Made by a program: the position numbers and the translations under genes. DNA of 64,000 bases from Candidatus Colicola equi (GTDB taxonomy: Bacteria; Bacteroidota; Bacteroidia; Bacteroidales; Paludibacteraceae), in assembly GCA_018066175.1 (NCBI GenBank), contig JAGHRV010000007.1, positions 19,799 through 83,798 on the forward strand, read 5' to 3'. The notes beneath the pieces are model-generated. The model was not told where the DNA came from, did not search any database, and saw only the letters and a program-made list of their open reading frames with translations. Within the stretch, counting starts at the first letter, position 1. Every line of letters starts with the position of its first letter. Shown here in pieces: positions 26,372-35,152 of the stretch.

Positions 26372-27910
26372 ATGTCTAATTTTAATCAACATATCTTAAT
26401 TCCTTTAGTAGACCAACTTCAAGTCGTAAATAAACGTAATGCCTTTTATATTGATGGTCAGTACTACACTTATCGTCAGTTAGCAGAACGTATATCGTCT
26501 ATTCGTTTTGTGATACAAACGGCAGCAAAGGAGGAACAAATATGGGCATTGGCAATTCATGACGACTTGGACACCTATGCTTCTATCTTTGCTCTTTGGA
26601 TGGAGGGAAAGGCGTATGTGCCGCTGCATCCTAATCAGCCCATAGATCGCAATCTAAATATCATTAGTCAAGTGGCATTGCATAATGTGTTAGATAGTGT
26701 AAATCATTCAGCGTTTGATATTCCCAATGCGGATTATGAGATGCACTATACTCATGATTTAGTATATAAAGCGGACTTGCTGGATGATTGGAAAGAGGCC
26801 AGTGAGGACGATTTGGCTTACATCCTTTTCACGAGTGGCAGCACCGGTACCCCTAAGGGAGTGCAACTCAGTCGCAAGAATATTGCTACTTTTATGGATT
26901 CGTTCTGGAAGACCGGTATAACTATCACTCCGGAGGACCGTTGTATGCAAGTGTTTGACCTCACGTTTGACGTCAGTGTGCAATCCTACTTGGTGGCTTT
27001 GACGCGTGGCGCATGCGTCTATACAGTGCCCTATGGTCAAGTTAAGTACCTATATGCAGCATCGCTTATCCAAGAGCAAAAGATAACGTTTGGTGCGATG
27101 GCTCCCAGTATGCTGACCTATCTGCGTCCGTACTTTAGTGAGTTTGATGCTACCAGTATGCGTCAATGCATATTGACTGCAGAAGCTTGTCCGGTAGATT
27201 TGATGGAAGACTGGTATAAGTGCGCACCTAATGTAGAGATATATGATTTCTATGGACCTACAGAGGCAACCATCTATTGTACCTATTATAAACTCACTCG
27301 TGGTGGTAAGAACCTTTCGCTGAATGGCATTATCTCTATTGGTCGTCCTATGGCTAATGTGCAAGCAATCATTATTGATGAGGACGGTAACATCATTCCC
27401 GAAAAGAGTGGGGCAGAGCATAAAGGTGAACTATGTGTAGCCGGTGACCAAGTTACTCCCGGTTATTGGAAGAATGAAGAAAAGAACGCATCCTCATTTT
27501 TCACCCTTCCCTTTAGGGAGAGGCAAGGGGTAGGCTCTATCCGTTATTACCATACCGGCGACCTATGTTATTGGGATGAGAGTGGAAATATCATGTATAG
27601 CGGTCGCATTGACCAACAAGCTAAGATTCAGGGCTTCCGTGTAGAGTTAGGTGAGATTGAGTACCATGCGCGCGAGTATTTTAATAAGGAGAAGCGTGTG
27701 ATGGCGATTGCCTTCCAGAATGAGAAAAACTTGACCGAAATAGCACTCTTTATTGAAAGTGCAGAGTTAGATACGAAGGATCTCGTAACTTATATGCGCA
27801 GTAAGATGCCGGCCTATATGATTCCGACACGAATTATTTTTATAGAGAACTTCCCGCTTAACAAGAGTGAGAAAGTAGATAGAAATGCATTAAAACAGAT
27901 GCTAAAATGA
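26372..27910 (+). CDS. Amino-acid/acyl adenylation enzyme (DltA-like AMP-forming synthetase)
   Basis: A 512-aa stand-alone adenylation domain. The core motifs are YILFTSGSTGTPKGV (P-loop, about residues 148-162), DFYGPTEATIYC, YHTGDLCYW, GRIDQQAKIQGFRVELGEIE and the C-terminal catalytic lysine region NKSEKVDRNAL. It probably activates an amino acid or small acid and loads it on the carrier protein two genes downstream. An extra segment (residues about 376-388) is encoded by a small palindromic repeat (27498-27535) inserted in frame. It overlaps the VOC gene as ATGA. Confidence 0.85.
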   Translation: MSNFNQHILIPLVDQLQVVNKRNAFYIDGQYYTYRQLAERISSIRFVIQTAAKEEQIWALAIHDDLDTYASIFALWMEGKAYVPLHPNQPIDRNLNIISQVALHNVLDSVNHSAFDIPNADYEMHYTHDLVYKADLLDDWKEASEDDLAYILFTSGSTGTPKGVQLSRKNIATFMDSFWKTGITITPEDRCMQVFDLTFDVSVQSYLVALTRGACVYTVPYGQVKYLYAASLIQEQKITFGAMAPSMLTYLRPYFSEFDATSMRQCILTAEACPVDLMEDWYKCAPNVEIYDFYGPTEATIYCTYYKLTRGGKNLSLNGIISIGRPMANVQAIIIDEDGNIIPEKSGAEHKGELCVAGDQVTPGYWKNEEKNASSFFTLPFRERQGVGSIRYYHTGDLCYWDESGNIMYSGRIDQQAKIQGFRVELGEIEYHAREYFNKEKRVMAIAFQNEKNLTEIALFIESAELDTKDLVTYMRSKMPAYMIPTRIIFIENFPLNKSEKVDRNALKQMLK

Positions 27911-28308
27911 AACATTTGAATGAGATAAGCCATATTGGTTATGCGGTGCGTGATATAGAAAAGACTGCTCAATTATATATTAATGGTGGTTGGACTATGT
28001 CAGAAGTCTATGAGGAAACGGTGCAAAATACACGTATTGCATTTCTTTATAAACCAGGGATGACAACCATTGAATTGGTCTCTCCACGAGATGGAGAATC
28101 TCCGGTGGATAATATACTGAAAAATCAAGGTGTCGCTCCATACCACATTTGTTATGTGGTTGAAGACATTATGCAAGCAATGGAAGATCTGTATGAGGAG
28201 GGCTTTAAACCGCTATTTTTCCCGGTGGAGAGTATAGCCATGGATAATCATAAGATATGTTATCTTTATCACAATGATATCGGAGCAATTGAGATTGTAG
28301 AAAAATAA
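27907..28308 (+). CDS. VOC-superfamily protein (methylmalonyl-CoA epimerase-like)
   Basis: A 133-aa two-module glyoxalase/epimerase fold: HIGYAVRDIEKTAQLYINGGW at the start and YHICYVVEDIMQAMEDLYEEGF in the second half. Candidate metal ligands are His9, Glu in TTIELVSP, His in YHICYVV and Glu in AIEIVEK. In this setting, between an adenylation enzyme and a carrier protein, it may epimerise or otherwise modify the carrier-bound acyl group. That role is inferred from context only. Confidence 0.78.
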   Translation: MKHLNEISHIGYAVRDIEKTAQLYINGGWTMSEVYEETVQNTRIAFLYKPGMTTIELVSPRDGESPVDNILKNQGVAPYHICYVVEDIMQAMEDLYEEGFKPLFFPVESIAMDNHKICYLYHNDIGAIEIVEK

Positions 28309-28316
28309 TAAATAAT

Positions 28317-28559
28317 ATGACACGAGAAGAAATTATTAAACAATTAACTCCTATTGCACAAGAGGTGTTCCAAAAGTCGGAATTGGTATTAACAGACAAT
28401 CTGTCGGCACAAAATGTAGACACGTGGACTTCTTTAGCTTTTATGCAGTTTCTAACTGCCATAGAGGAACAATTCGGATTTAAATTCAAAATGATGGAGT
28501 TGCTCAAGTTAAAAACGATGGGTGATATACTTGCATCGATGGAACAACACTTAGCATAA
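28317..28559 (+). CDS. Acyl/peptidyl carrier protein
   Basis: An 80-aa helical carrier protein. The phosphopantetheine site is VDTWTSLAFMQFLTAIEEQFG, with Ser39 as the attachment residue in a W-x-S-L form like those of D-alanyl and glycan-modifying carriers. It lies between the adenylation/VOC pair and a GNAT-domain protein, with a 1-base overlap to the latter. It would hold the activated acyl group during transfer. Confidence 0.82.
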   Translation: MTREEIIKQLTPIAQEVFQKSELVLTDNLSAQNVDTWTSLAFMQFLTAIEEQFGFKFKMMELLKLKTMGDILASMEQHLA

Positions 28560-29629
28560 TGGAAGAACAAGTTGAACTGAAATTATTCACTGTGACTGAT
28601 TTGAAGGAATATTTCATTCATAATCAGTCGGTTGAGTTGCTTTCGGAACGAGTGATTAATCATACTCGCGCGTACGCTACCATCATGAATCCGTATGTTA
28701 CGGACGATATGGGCGTCGTGTCTGCCATTTTTGTAAATGGAGAGGTCGCTGCCTATACGTACGTCTTCCCAGATCAGTGTCTTGTGAATGGTCAACAACG
28801 AACCATCTATTGGAATACGGTGCTGTATGTGGATCCTCGTTATGAGGGTCGTGGCTATGGCGCCATCGTTATTGGGCAAATGGTAGAGGTGTATGGTGAT
28901 GATTATTTTGATTTAGATGCTGTACCTGCTTCGGTGGAGAACTTGAAATTTGCCGGTCTGCAGGTTGATTATGTCAATCAATATGTGCTTGAACAAAAAC
29001 ATATTACTCATTGCAATCTACGAGGGGCATTGGCTTATATGAAAGAAGGAGTACGAATCCGTACGGCGTATAATAAACTGCCGGACATGATCAATATTCA
29101 AGATGGTGCATCTTACACGTTGCGATATGTATCGTATATAGATGATGCAACATACTCTTTCATTCAACAACATAGTCAAAATGACATATTTCTCCGTTCA
29201 CAAACTATGTTGAATTGGATATTGACATATCCTCTTGGACAAGAGTCACCGCTGTTAAATAGAGTACAATGTCAATGCGCATTTTCTTCTACTCAGGAGA
29301 TATTTCGTTTTTATGCCGTACAAGTATATATAGAAGGACAGTTAGTAGGAATATACATTGTGCGTAGGAAACGTGACGAGTTGTACTTAAATTATCTATA
29401 CTATAGTTCGGAGTATGAGAATATTGTTTTCAGGTCAATAGTTGAGCATATATCTAATATCCAACCTATTAGATTTTTTACGGCGCATAAGAAGATTGCA
29501 GATTATTTATGTGGGTTACATATCTTTGCGCACAATAGAGTTTATAAAAAATCTTTCTCACATCCTGCTAGTTTCGTATATGATCCGACTCAATTTATCC
29601 AAGCCGGTGATGGAGATAATATAGCATAA
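28559..29629 (+). CDS. GNAT-like acyltransferase with C-terminal extension
   Basis: A 356-aa protein. The N-terminal half is a GNAT fold: VVSAIFVNGEVAAYTYVFPD, then the acyl-donor loop VDPRYEGRGYGAIVIGQMVEVYG. The C-terminal half is unknown, with a second GNAT-like beta pattern (VYIEGQLVGIYIVRRKRDELYLNYLYY). As it follows the carrier protein with a 1-base overlap, it is a candidate to move the carrier-bound group to a sugar amine. The donor and acceptor are not visible from sequence. Confidence 0.65.
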   Translation: MEEQVELKLFTVTDLKEYFIHNQSVELLSERVINHTRAYATIMNPYVTDDMGVVSAIFVNGEVAAYTYVFPDQCLVNGQQRTIYWNTVLYVDPRYEGRGYGAIVIGQMVEVYGDDYFDLDAVPASVENLKFAGLQVDYVNQYVLEQKHITHCNLRGALAYMKEGVRIRTAYNKLPDMINIQDGASYTLRYVSYIDDATYSFIQQHSQNDIFLRSQTMLNWILTYPLGQESPLLNRVQCQCAFSSTQEIFRFYAVQVYIEGQLVGIYIVRRKRDELYLNYLYYSSEYENIVFRSIVEHISNIQPIRFFTAHKKIADYLCGLHIFAHNRVYKKSFSHPASFVYDPTQFIQAGDGDNIA

Positions 29630-29630
29630 T

Positions 29631-30347
29631 ATGTTTAAAAAGCTGAAACGATATTGGTATAATTTGACACATCCTAAAATATGTGATGTTTGGGAATTGC
29701 ATCGTGTAACTCCAGAGAATCTTTTTGATGAAGGATGGAGACCATATGTAATATCTCCTAATTATTTAGAGTATAAAATTAATGATGCCCTACAAAAGGG
29801 CTTTAGGTTCGTATCTGTAGAAGAGTTATATGCCATGTTGAATGGTGAATGTTATCGACTTCTTCCTCAGAAAAATATTGTAATTACATTTGACGATGGA
29901 TATTTAGATAATTTTGAGTATGCCTATCCGATTCTGAAAAAATACAATATTCCATTTTGTATATTTGTTGCTGCTGATTTTATGCTAACTGGAGTGCAAA
30001 AAAGTTCAAATGGGGATATTGCCATGATGGATGCAAATGTTCTTTCTTTGTTAGCGAAGGATGAATTGTGTACAATAGGAGGTCATACTATTTCTCATCT
30101 TAAATTGGCAAAATTGCCAGATGAACAACAGAAATATGAGATATATGAATCATTGCGGATATTAGAGAAAGTAGTAAAGAACCCTATAGAATATTTCGCG
30201 TATCCGTATGGATCATATGATAATGTGACGCTATCTATTATTAACCAGATAAATATCAAAATGTCATTTGCTGCATGGGGAGGTAGTGCCCGCAAAGATT
30301 GTAATTTGTTATGTGTTCCTCGAGTGATTATTAGTTCGCAAAAATGA
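29631..30347 (+). CDS. Polysaccharide deacetylase (NodB homology)
   Basis: A 238-aa carbohydrate esterase 4-type domain: IVITFDDGYLDN (catalytic Asp and metal Asp), the metal-binding His pair in GGHTISHL, and FAYPYGSYDN. It probably removes an N-acetyl group from a glycan intermediate, which would create a free amine that the neighbouring carrier/acyltransferase set could re-acylate. No signal peptide is seen, so it probably acts in the cytoplasm. It overlaps the next gene by 4 bases. Confidence 0.85.
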   Translation: MFKKLKRYWYNLTHPKICDVWELHRVTPENLFDEGWRPYVISPNYLEYKINDALQKGFRFVSVEELYAMLNGECYRLLPQKNIVITFDDGYLDNFEYAYPILKKYNIPFCIFVAADFMLTGVQKSSNGDIAMMDANVLSLLAKDELCTIGGHTISHLKLAKLPDEQQKYEIYESLRILEKVVKNPIEYFAYPYGSYDNVTLSIINQINIKMSFAAWGGSARKDCNLLCVPRVIISSQK

Positions 30348-31582
30348 GAATACTTTTAATTCATGATGAAATATATCCTGAGGCAGGAGCTAATTCAAGG
30401 ATAGTATATCGAATGGTGGATGAACTGCTCCGTCATAATGATGTTAGCATCACTATTTTAGGGTGTGCTCGCACTCCTGAGCAGAGAGCGGAGTATTATC
30501 GTGGTTGCCCAATTATCCATAGGCCATGGAATACTATTGAAAAGTATACGCAAATCGTTTCTCGTCTTCATTACAAGTGGCTAAAACATGTACTATTCCC
30601 TAGATCAGTTATCTATAGATTGCAAAGCCAAAAATGGCGAGAACCACGTGATATTGAATTTATTAGATGGATTAAACAACATCTTAATCAATTTGATGTA
30701 ATATTGGCATGCTCTGTACCATATTATACTTTAGCTGTAGCTGCTGAATTTGGTGAACAAATACCTGTGGTATTTTATCAAATGGAAGCTTTGCATGGTA
30801 ATCTGTCTCCTTATGCGAAGAATCGAACTGAGGATGAAATCGAAATAAAGTGGGATAAGATGGCTCAAAAAATCATAATGACAGATTTAATCTATAAACA
30901 ATATTTACAGCATCCAACGTGCTGCAATGCTGATAAAGTGGTTTTGGCTGAATTTCCCAATATTGTTAAGAGGAAGGAAATTCTTACTCAAAATACCTAT
31001 TTACAGTCCGACAGGATAAATATATGCTTTATAGGTCAGTTTTATCCAATTATTCGGCATCCTCAGTACCTGTTTGATATTATGGAGAAGTTGGAAAATA
31101 CTAATATTCATTTATCTATCTTTGGAGGTGTCAATGGTAAATTGGCGCCAGAGTATATGGAGAAGTATTTCTCAAATAAATTGCCGAATGTTCATTATTA
31201 CGGATACGTGTTGCCAGAAGTCGCTGATACCGTGATGATGCAAGCAGATATCTTGGTACATATGGGCAATACAATTGTAGATGTCTTACCTAGCAAGATT
31301 TTAGATTACATTAGTACGGGTAAACCGATATTGAATATTTGTAAAACCAAACTATGTCCGACATTATCAATATTGGCGAATTATTCTAATTGTATGAATA
31401 TAGTGGAACCCGAAGAACCTATTACAGATGACCTGATCAATCAAATCGTTGATTTTTGTACCAAGTATAAAGGCATAACGATTCCTTTCTCTCAAATTGA
31501 GAAACAATATGAACAATATACTCCTAAATACGTAGGTAAGATATTCTATGATACCTTGCATGCGGCTATTAACGAAAACTAA
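30344..31582 (+). CDS. Glycosyltransferase (GT4/GT-B-like)
   Basis: A 412-aa protein with a GT-B layout: MRILLIHDEIYPEAGANSRIVYRMVDELLRH-type N-terminus, and a C-terminal nucleotide-sugar half with ICFIGQFYPIIRHPQYLFDIM, VHYYGYVLPEVADTVMMQADILVHMGN and VLPSKILDYISTGKPIL. No donor can be named. The AT-rich codon use differs from the neighbouring fnl genes. Confidence 0.8.
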   Translation: MRILLIHDEIYPEAGANSRIVYRMVDELLRHNDVSITILGCARTPEQRAEYYRGCPIIHRPWNTIEKYTQIVSRLHYKWLKHVLFPRSVIYRLQSQKWREPRDIEFIRWIKQHLNQFDVILACSVPYYTLAVAAEFGEQIPVVFYQMEALHGNLSPYAKNRTEDEIEIKWDKMAQKIIMTDLIYKQYLQHPTCCNADKVVLAEFPNIVKRKEILTQNTYLQSDRINICFIGQFYPIIRHPQYLFDIMEKLENTNIHLSIFGGVNGKLAPEYMEKYFSNKLPNVHYYGYVLPEVADTVMMQADILVHMGNTIVDVLPSKILDYISTGKPILNICKTKLCPTLSILANYSNCMNIVEPEEPITDDLINQIVDFCTKYKGITIPFSQIEKQYEQYTPKYVGKIFYDTLHAAINEN

Positions 31583-31594
31583 AAATAATATCAT

Positions 31595-32668
31595 ATGAGC
31601 ATTTTTAAGGATAAAGTCCTGTTGATTACAGGCGGTACAGGTAGTTTTGGTAATGCAGTGTTGCGTCGATTCTTAGATAGCGACATTCGTGAAATTCGTA
31701 TCTTTTCGCGTGATGAGAAAAAACAAGATGATATGCGTCATGCATTGCAAAACCCTAAGGTTAAATTCTATATTGGCGATGTACGTAATCGTCAGTCAGT
31801 GGATAATGTGATGCCAGGAGTGGATTATATCTTCTCGGCCGCTGCCCTTAAGCAAGTTCCTTCATGCGAGTTCTTCCCTATGGAGGCTGTCCGCACCAAT
31901 GTGGAAGGCACCAATAACGTATTAGAATCTGCCATCGCTCATGGCGTAAAAAATGTGGTGGTACTTTCTACCGATAAGGCGGCATATCCGATTAATGCTA
32001 TGGGTATCAGTAAGGCTATGATGGAAAAAGTGGCCATTGCTAAAGGTCGTTCGTTAGGTAAGAATGCTGCAACTACTATCTGCTGCACGCGGTATGGTAA
32101 TGTGATGGCCAGCCGTGGTAGCGTCATTCCATTGTGGGTGGACCAAATAATGGAAGGAAAACCCATCACCATCACCGATCCTAATATGACTCGATTTATG
32201 ATGACGTTGGATGATGCCGTAGATTTGGTAATGTATGCGTTTGAACATGGCGAGAACGGTGACTTGTTCGTCCAAAAAGCTCCTGCGGCTACGCTTACTA
32301 CTTTAGCGGAAGCACTTAAACAAACCTATGCAAAGCTTCGTCCTGAATATGGCAATACCGAAGTCAAAGTTATTGGTACACGTCATGGGGAGAAACTATA
32401 TGAAACCCTTGTTACGCGCGAAGAAATGGCTAAGGCTATTGATTGCGGTAACTATTTCCGCATTCCATGCGATACGCGTGATTTAAACTATGACAAGTTC
32501 TTTACTGAAGGTAATGACGAGATTAGTCGTATAGAAGATTATCATAGTCATAATACGCGTCGTTTAGATGTTGAGGGTATGAAGGAACTGCTGCTTAAAC
32601 TCCGCTTTATCCGTGAGGATTTAGGACTGCAACCTCGTGCTAAGGCTAAAGAGATTCGTTCGGAATAG
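31595..32668 (+). CDS. fnlA: UDP-GlcNAc 4,6-dehydratase/5-epimerase of the L-FucNAc pathway
   Basis: A 357-aa homologue of WbjB/CapE/FnlA. It has the nucleotide motif LLITGGTGSFGNAVL, the SDR active-site region VVLSTDKAAYPINAMGISKAMMEK, and the family C-terminal GTRHGEKLYETLVTREEM. It converts UDP-GlcNAc to the 4-keto-6-deoxy-L-talose series. It is more distant from pseB than from typical FnlA proteins. fnlB and fnlC follow, so the whole UDP-L-FucNAc route is present. Confidence 0.92.
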   Translation: MSIFKDKVLLITGGTGSFGNAVLRRFLDSDIREIRIFSRDEKKQDDMRHALQNPKVKFYIGDVRNRQSVDNVMPGVDYIFSAAALKQVPSCEFFPMEAVRTNVEGTNNVLESAIAHGVKNVVVLSTDKAAYPINAMGISKAMMEKVAIAKGRSLGKNAATTICCTRYGNVMASRGSVIPLWVDQIMEGKPITITDPNMTRFMMTLDDAVDLVMYAFEHGENGDLFVQKAPAATLTTLAEALKQTYAKLRPEYGNTEVKVIGTRHGEKLYETLVTREEMAKAIDCGNYFRIPCDTRDLNYDKFFTEGNDEISRIEDYHSHNTRRLDVEGMKELLLKLRFIREDLGLQPRAKAKEIRSE

Positions 32669-32694
32669 TTAGTACAAAACTAAGATACATCAAT

Positions 32695-33909
32695 ATGAAA
32701 ATTTTAGTGACAGGAGCCAAAGGATTTGTGGGACGAAATCTGTGCGCTCAACTCAAAAACATACATGATGGCAAGGCTCGTTGTTATGGCGATTTGCATA
32801 TCAGCGAAGTGATGGAGTACGATATGGACTCTTCGCTTACTGATTTAGATGCGTATTGCGCAAAGGCTGACTTTGTGTTTAATCTGGCGGGAGTGAATCG
32901 TCCGCAGAATAAAGACGAGTTCATGACCGGTAATTTTGGCTTTGCCGGCCAATTACTGGATACGTTGCGCAAACATCATAATACATGCCCCGTCATGCTA
33001 TCATCGTCCCTTCAGGCTACCCTTACCGGACGTTTTGGTGATAGCGAGTACGGACGCAGTAAGAGGGCAGGAGAGGATTTGTTCTTCCAATATGGAGAAC
33101 AAACCGGTGCCAAGGTTCTTATCTACCGTTTCCCTAATCTGTTTGGTAAATGGAGCCGCCCGAATTACAACTCCGCAGTGGCTACTTTCTGCCATAACAT
33201 TGCGCATGATTTGCCGATTCAAGTTAATGATCCCTCGGTAGAATTAGAACTGTTATATATTGATGACTTAGTGGAGGAAATGATTCATGCCCTAAAAGGG
33301 GAGGAACATTACTGCGAGTTTGAGGGTATAGAAACCGTCCTTACTCCATTCGGCCGATTCTGTGCTGCTCCTCTTACTTACAAGGTGACGTTGGGACGTA
33401 TCGTGGAGATTCTGCATACTTTCCATGACCAACCGCAAACGCTTGTTATTTCGGAAATACCTCGGGATTCGTTTGAGAAAAAACTCTATTCTATGTACTT
33501 GAGTTATTTGCCGGAAGATAAGATTGCTTTTCCGCTCAAGATGAATATAGACGATCGAGGCTCTTTTACGGAGTTATTGCATTCCGATAAGTGCGGTCAG
33601 GTTAGTATCAATATCTCTAAACCGGGTATTACTAAGGGGCAGCATTGGCACCACTCCAAGTGGGAGTTCTTTATGGTTGTATCCGGTCATGGATTGATTC
33701 AAATGCGCAATATCAACGATGAAGAGAGCAAGATTATAGAGTTTGATGTCACCGGTGATAATATACAAGCTATCCACATGCTTCCCGGTTATACGCATAA
33801 TATCATCAATCTATCAGATACCGATAATTTAGTAACTGTCATGTGGGCAAACGAGGCCTTTGACCCATCGCATCCTGATACTTATTTTGAACCTGTTGTT
33901 AATAAATGA
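32695..33909 (+). CDS. fnlB: Bifunctional reductase/C3-epimerase of the UDP-L-FucNAc pathway
   Basis: A 404-aa homologue of WbjC/CapF/FnlB. The N-terminal SDR reductase starts MKILVTGAKGFVGRNLCAQL with YGRSKRAGEDLFF as active site. The C-terminal cupin (MNIDDRGSFTELLHSDKCGQ, GQHWHHSKWEFFMVVSGHG, LPGYTHNI) carries the epimerase. This two-domain order is diagnostic for the family. It overlaps the next gene by 4 bases. Confidence 0.93.
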   Translation: MKILVTGAKGFVGRNLCAQLKNIHDGKARCYGDLHISEVMEYDMDSSLTDLDAYCAKADFVFNLAGVNRPQNKDEFMTGNFGFAGQLLDTLRKHHNTCPVMLSSSLQATLTGRFGDSEYGRSKRAGEDLFFQYGEQTGAKVLIYRFPNLFGKWSRPNYNSAVATFCHNIAHDLPIQVNDPSVELELLYIDDLVEEMIHALKGEEHYCEFEGIETVLTPFGRFCAAPLTYKVTLGRIVEILHTFHDQPQTLVISEIPRDSFEKKLYSMYLSYLPEDKIAFPLKMNIDDRGSFTELLHSDKCGQVSINISKPGITKGQHWHHSKWEFFMVVSGHGLIQMRNINDEESKIIEFDVTGDNIQAIHMLPGYTHNIINLSDTDNLVTVMWANEAFDPSHPDTYFEPVVNK

Positions 33910-35147
33910 AAAGAATGATAATCATATTAGGTGTATTGGTGTTTATGGGCATCTTGGGCTTTGTTTATCGGAATAAAATAGATAAATATGTTTGCCAATT
34001 CAAAACATTTATCTCACAGCCATCTATGGTAAGGTGTACTGTGCCCTATGCGGATAACTATACCAAGAGTAGTGATTGGCAGATTGGACCATATTATTTG
34101 CAAAAATGTTGTCATGAACTATTTGCACCACAATTTATGCAATCATTTGGTGATACATTGGTATTTTGGAAGCACAATTATCTTTTCCTAAAGTTGCCAC
34201 ATAATTTGCCCAAACCTATGTGTAAGTTGCCTATACAATATGATGAAGGGATGGAATTGATTAGGCAAGGAGATTTATATGCGCTGCGTAATGGTTATAG
34301 AATATTGGTGTCGCAAGGATTAAAAGGACCTTGGCAGGTGGTCTTTAGTAATCCTGCGTCTACAGGTATTCGACATTCTATGGTTTGGACTCAGAACAAG
34401 ATGAGGGAAGATGAACTCTTATTCTCAGAGTATACAACATCGTGGGGACGACATCATATTTATTCATATAATGTTCAGCAGAATGCATTAGATACGCTAC
34501 AAACCTTTTATTCACAGGAAGAGCACGATTCTTCAGGCTTAGAACCTTTTGCTCGACATACGCATGTCATGATGCAAGACCCCTATACTGGTTATATTTA
34601 TATTGGTAATGGTGATGGCAATGATGGAAGTTCTGCTATATATTATTCTAAAGATAATTGTCGTACATTGATTCGTATAGGAGCATTTGAGCAGTGTTAT
34701 CGCACATTGTCGTTCTTCTTTACGGAGAAATCTGTTTTTTGGAATAATGATGCTACAGGTTCTACGGATGAACCTCAATATGTGTGCAGATTATATAAGT
34801 CCGATTTACCAACAGCGAGTCAAGCATCTTCTCCTATTGCGAAATATCCTCTTGTTCATGCTGCACATTGGATTACTGAATCCATCCAATTTTCAGATGG
34901 AGAAAATATAATTTGTATGTCAAGTAATGGCGAAGTATATAGGGGGGGGTATGATGGCCGCATTCGTACGTATGGAATACGCATAAATAGCAATGAGGAA
35001 CCGACAATATATGAATTATTATCTCTGCCAAGTAATGGAAATCGCTTTCATCAGTATTATCCATTAGGTGCATATAAAGATAAGGTTTTATTAATGGATA
35101 ATATGACTCGAAAAAGAGCATTGTATCAAATAGTTATTAAGGATTAA
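33906..35147 (+). CDS. Membrane-anchored beta-propeller-like protein, unknown function
   Basis: A 413-aa AT-rich gene between fnlB and fnlC. An N-terminal membrane helix (MIIILGVLVFMGILGFVYR) is followed by repeated beta segments with sialidase/BNR-like features (SAIYYSKDNCRTLIRIG, TGYIYIGNGDGNDGSS, VYRGGYDGRIRTYG). No catalytic set is certain. A G8 tract (34942-34949, about residue 346) lies in the frame and could slip. The frame is intact in this copy. Its position inside the FucNAc genes suggests a lineage-specific insertion or a glycan-processing role. Confidence 0.7.
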   Translation: MKRMIIILGVLVFMGILGFVYRNKIDKYVCQFKTFISQPSMVRCTVPYADNYTKSSDWQIGPYYLQKCCHELFAPQFMQSFGDTLVFWKHNYLFLKLPHNLPKPMCKLPIQYDEGMELIRQGDLYALRNGYRILVSQGLKGPWQVVFSNPASTGIRHSMVWTQNKMREDELLFSEYTTSWGRHHIYSYNVQQNALDTLQTFYSQEEHDSSGLEPFARHTHVMMQDPYTGYIYIGNGDGNDGSSAIYYSKDNCRTLIRIGAFEQCYRTLSFFFTEKSVFWNNDATGSTDEPQYVCRLYKSDLPTASQASSPIAKYPLVHAAHWITESIQFSDGENIICMSSNGEVYRGGYDGRIRTYGIRINSNEEPTIYELLSLPSNGNRFHQYYPLGAYKDKVLLMDNMTRKRALYQIVIKD

Positions 35148-35152
35148 GTACT

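Noticed and set aside
33285..33310. Palindromic mini-element in fnlB (CCCTAAAAGGGGAGG)
   Set aside because: The match to the 27498 and 51702 elements is too short, and the encoded loop is normal for the family.
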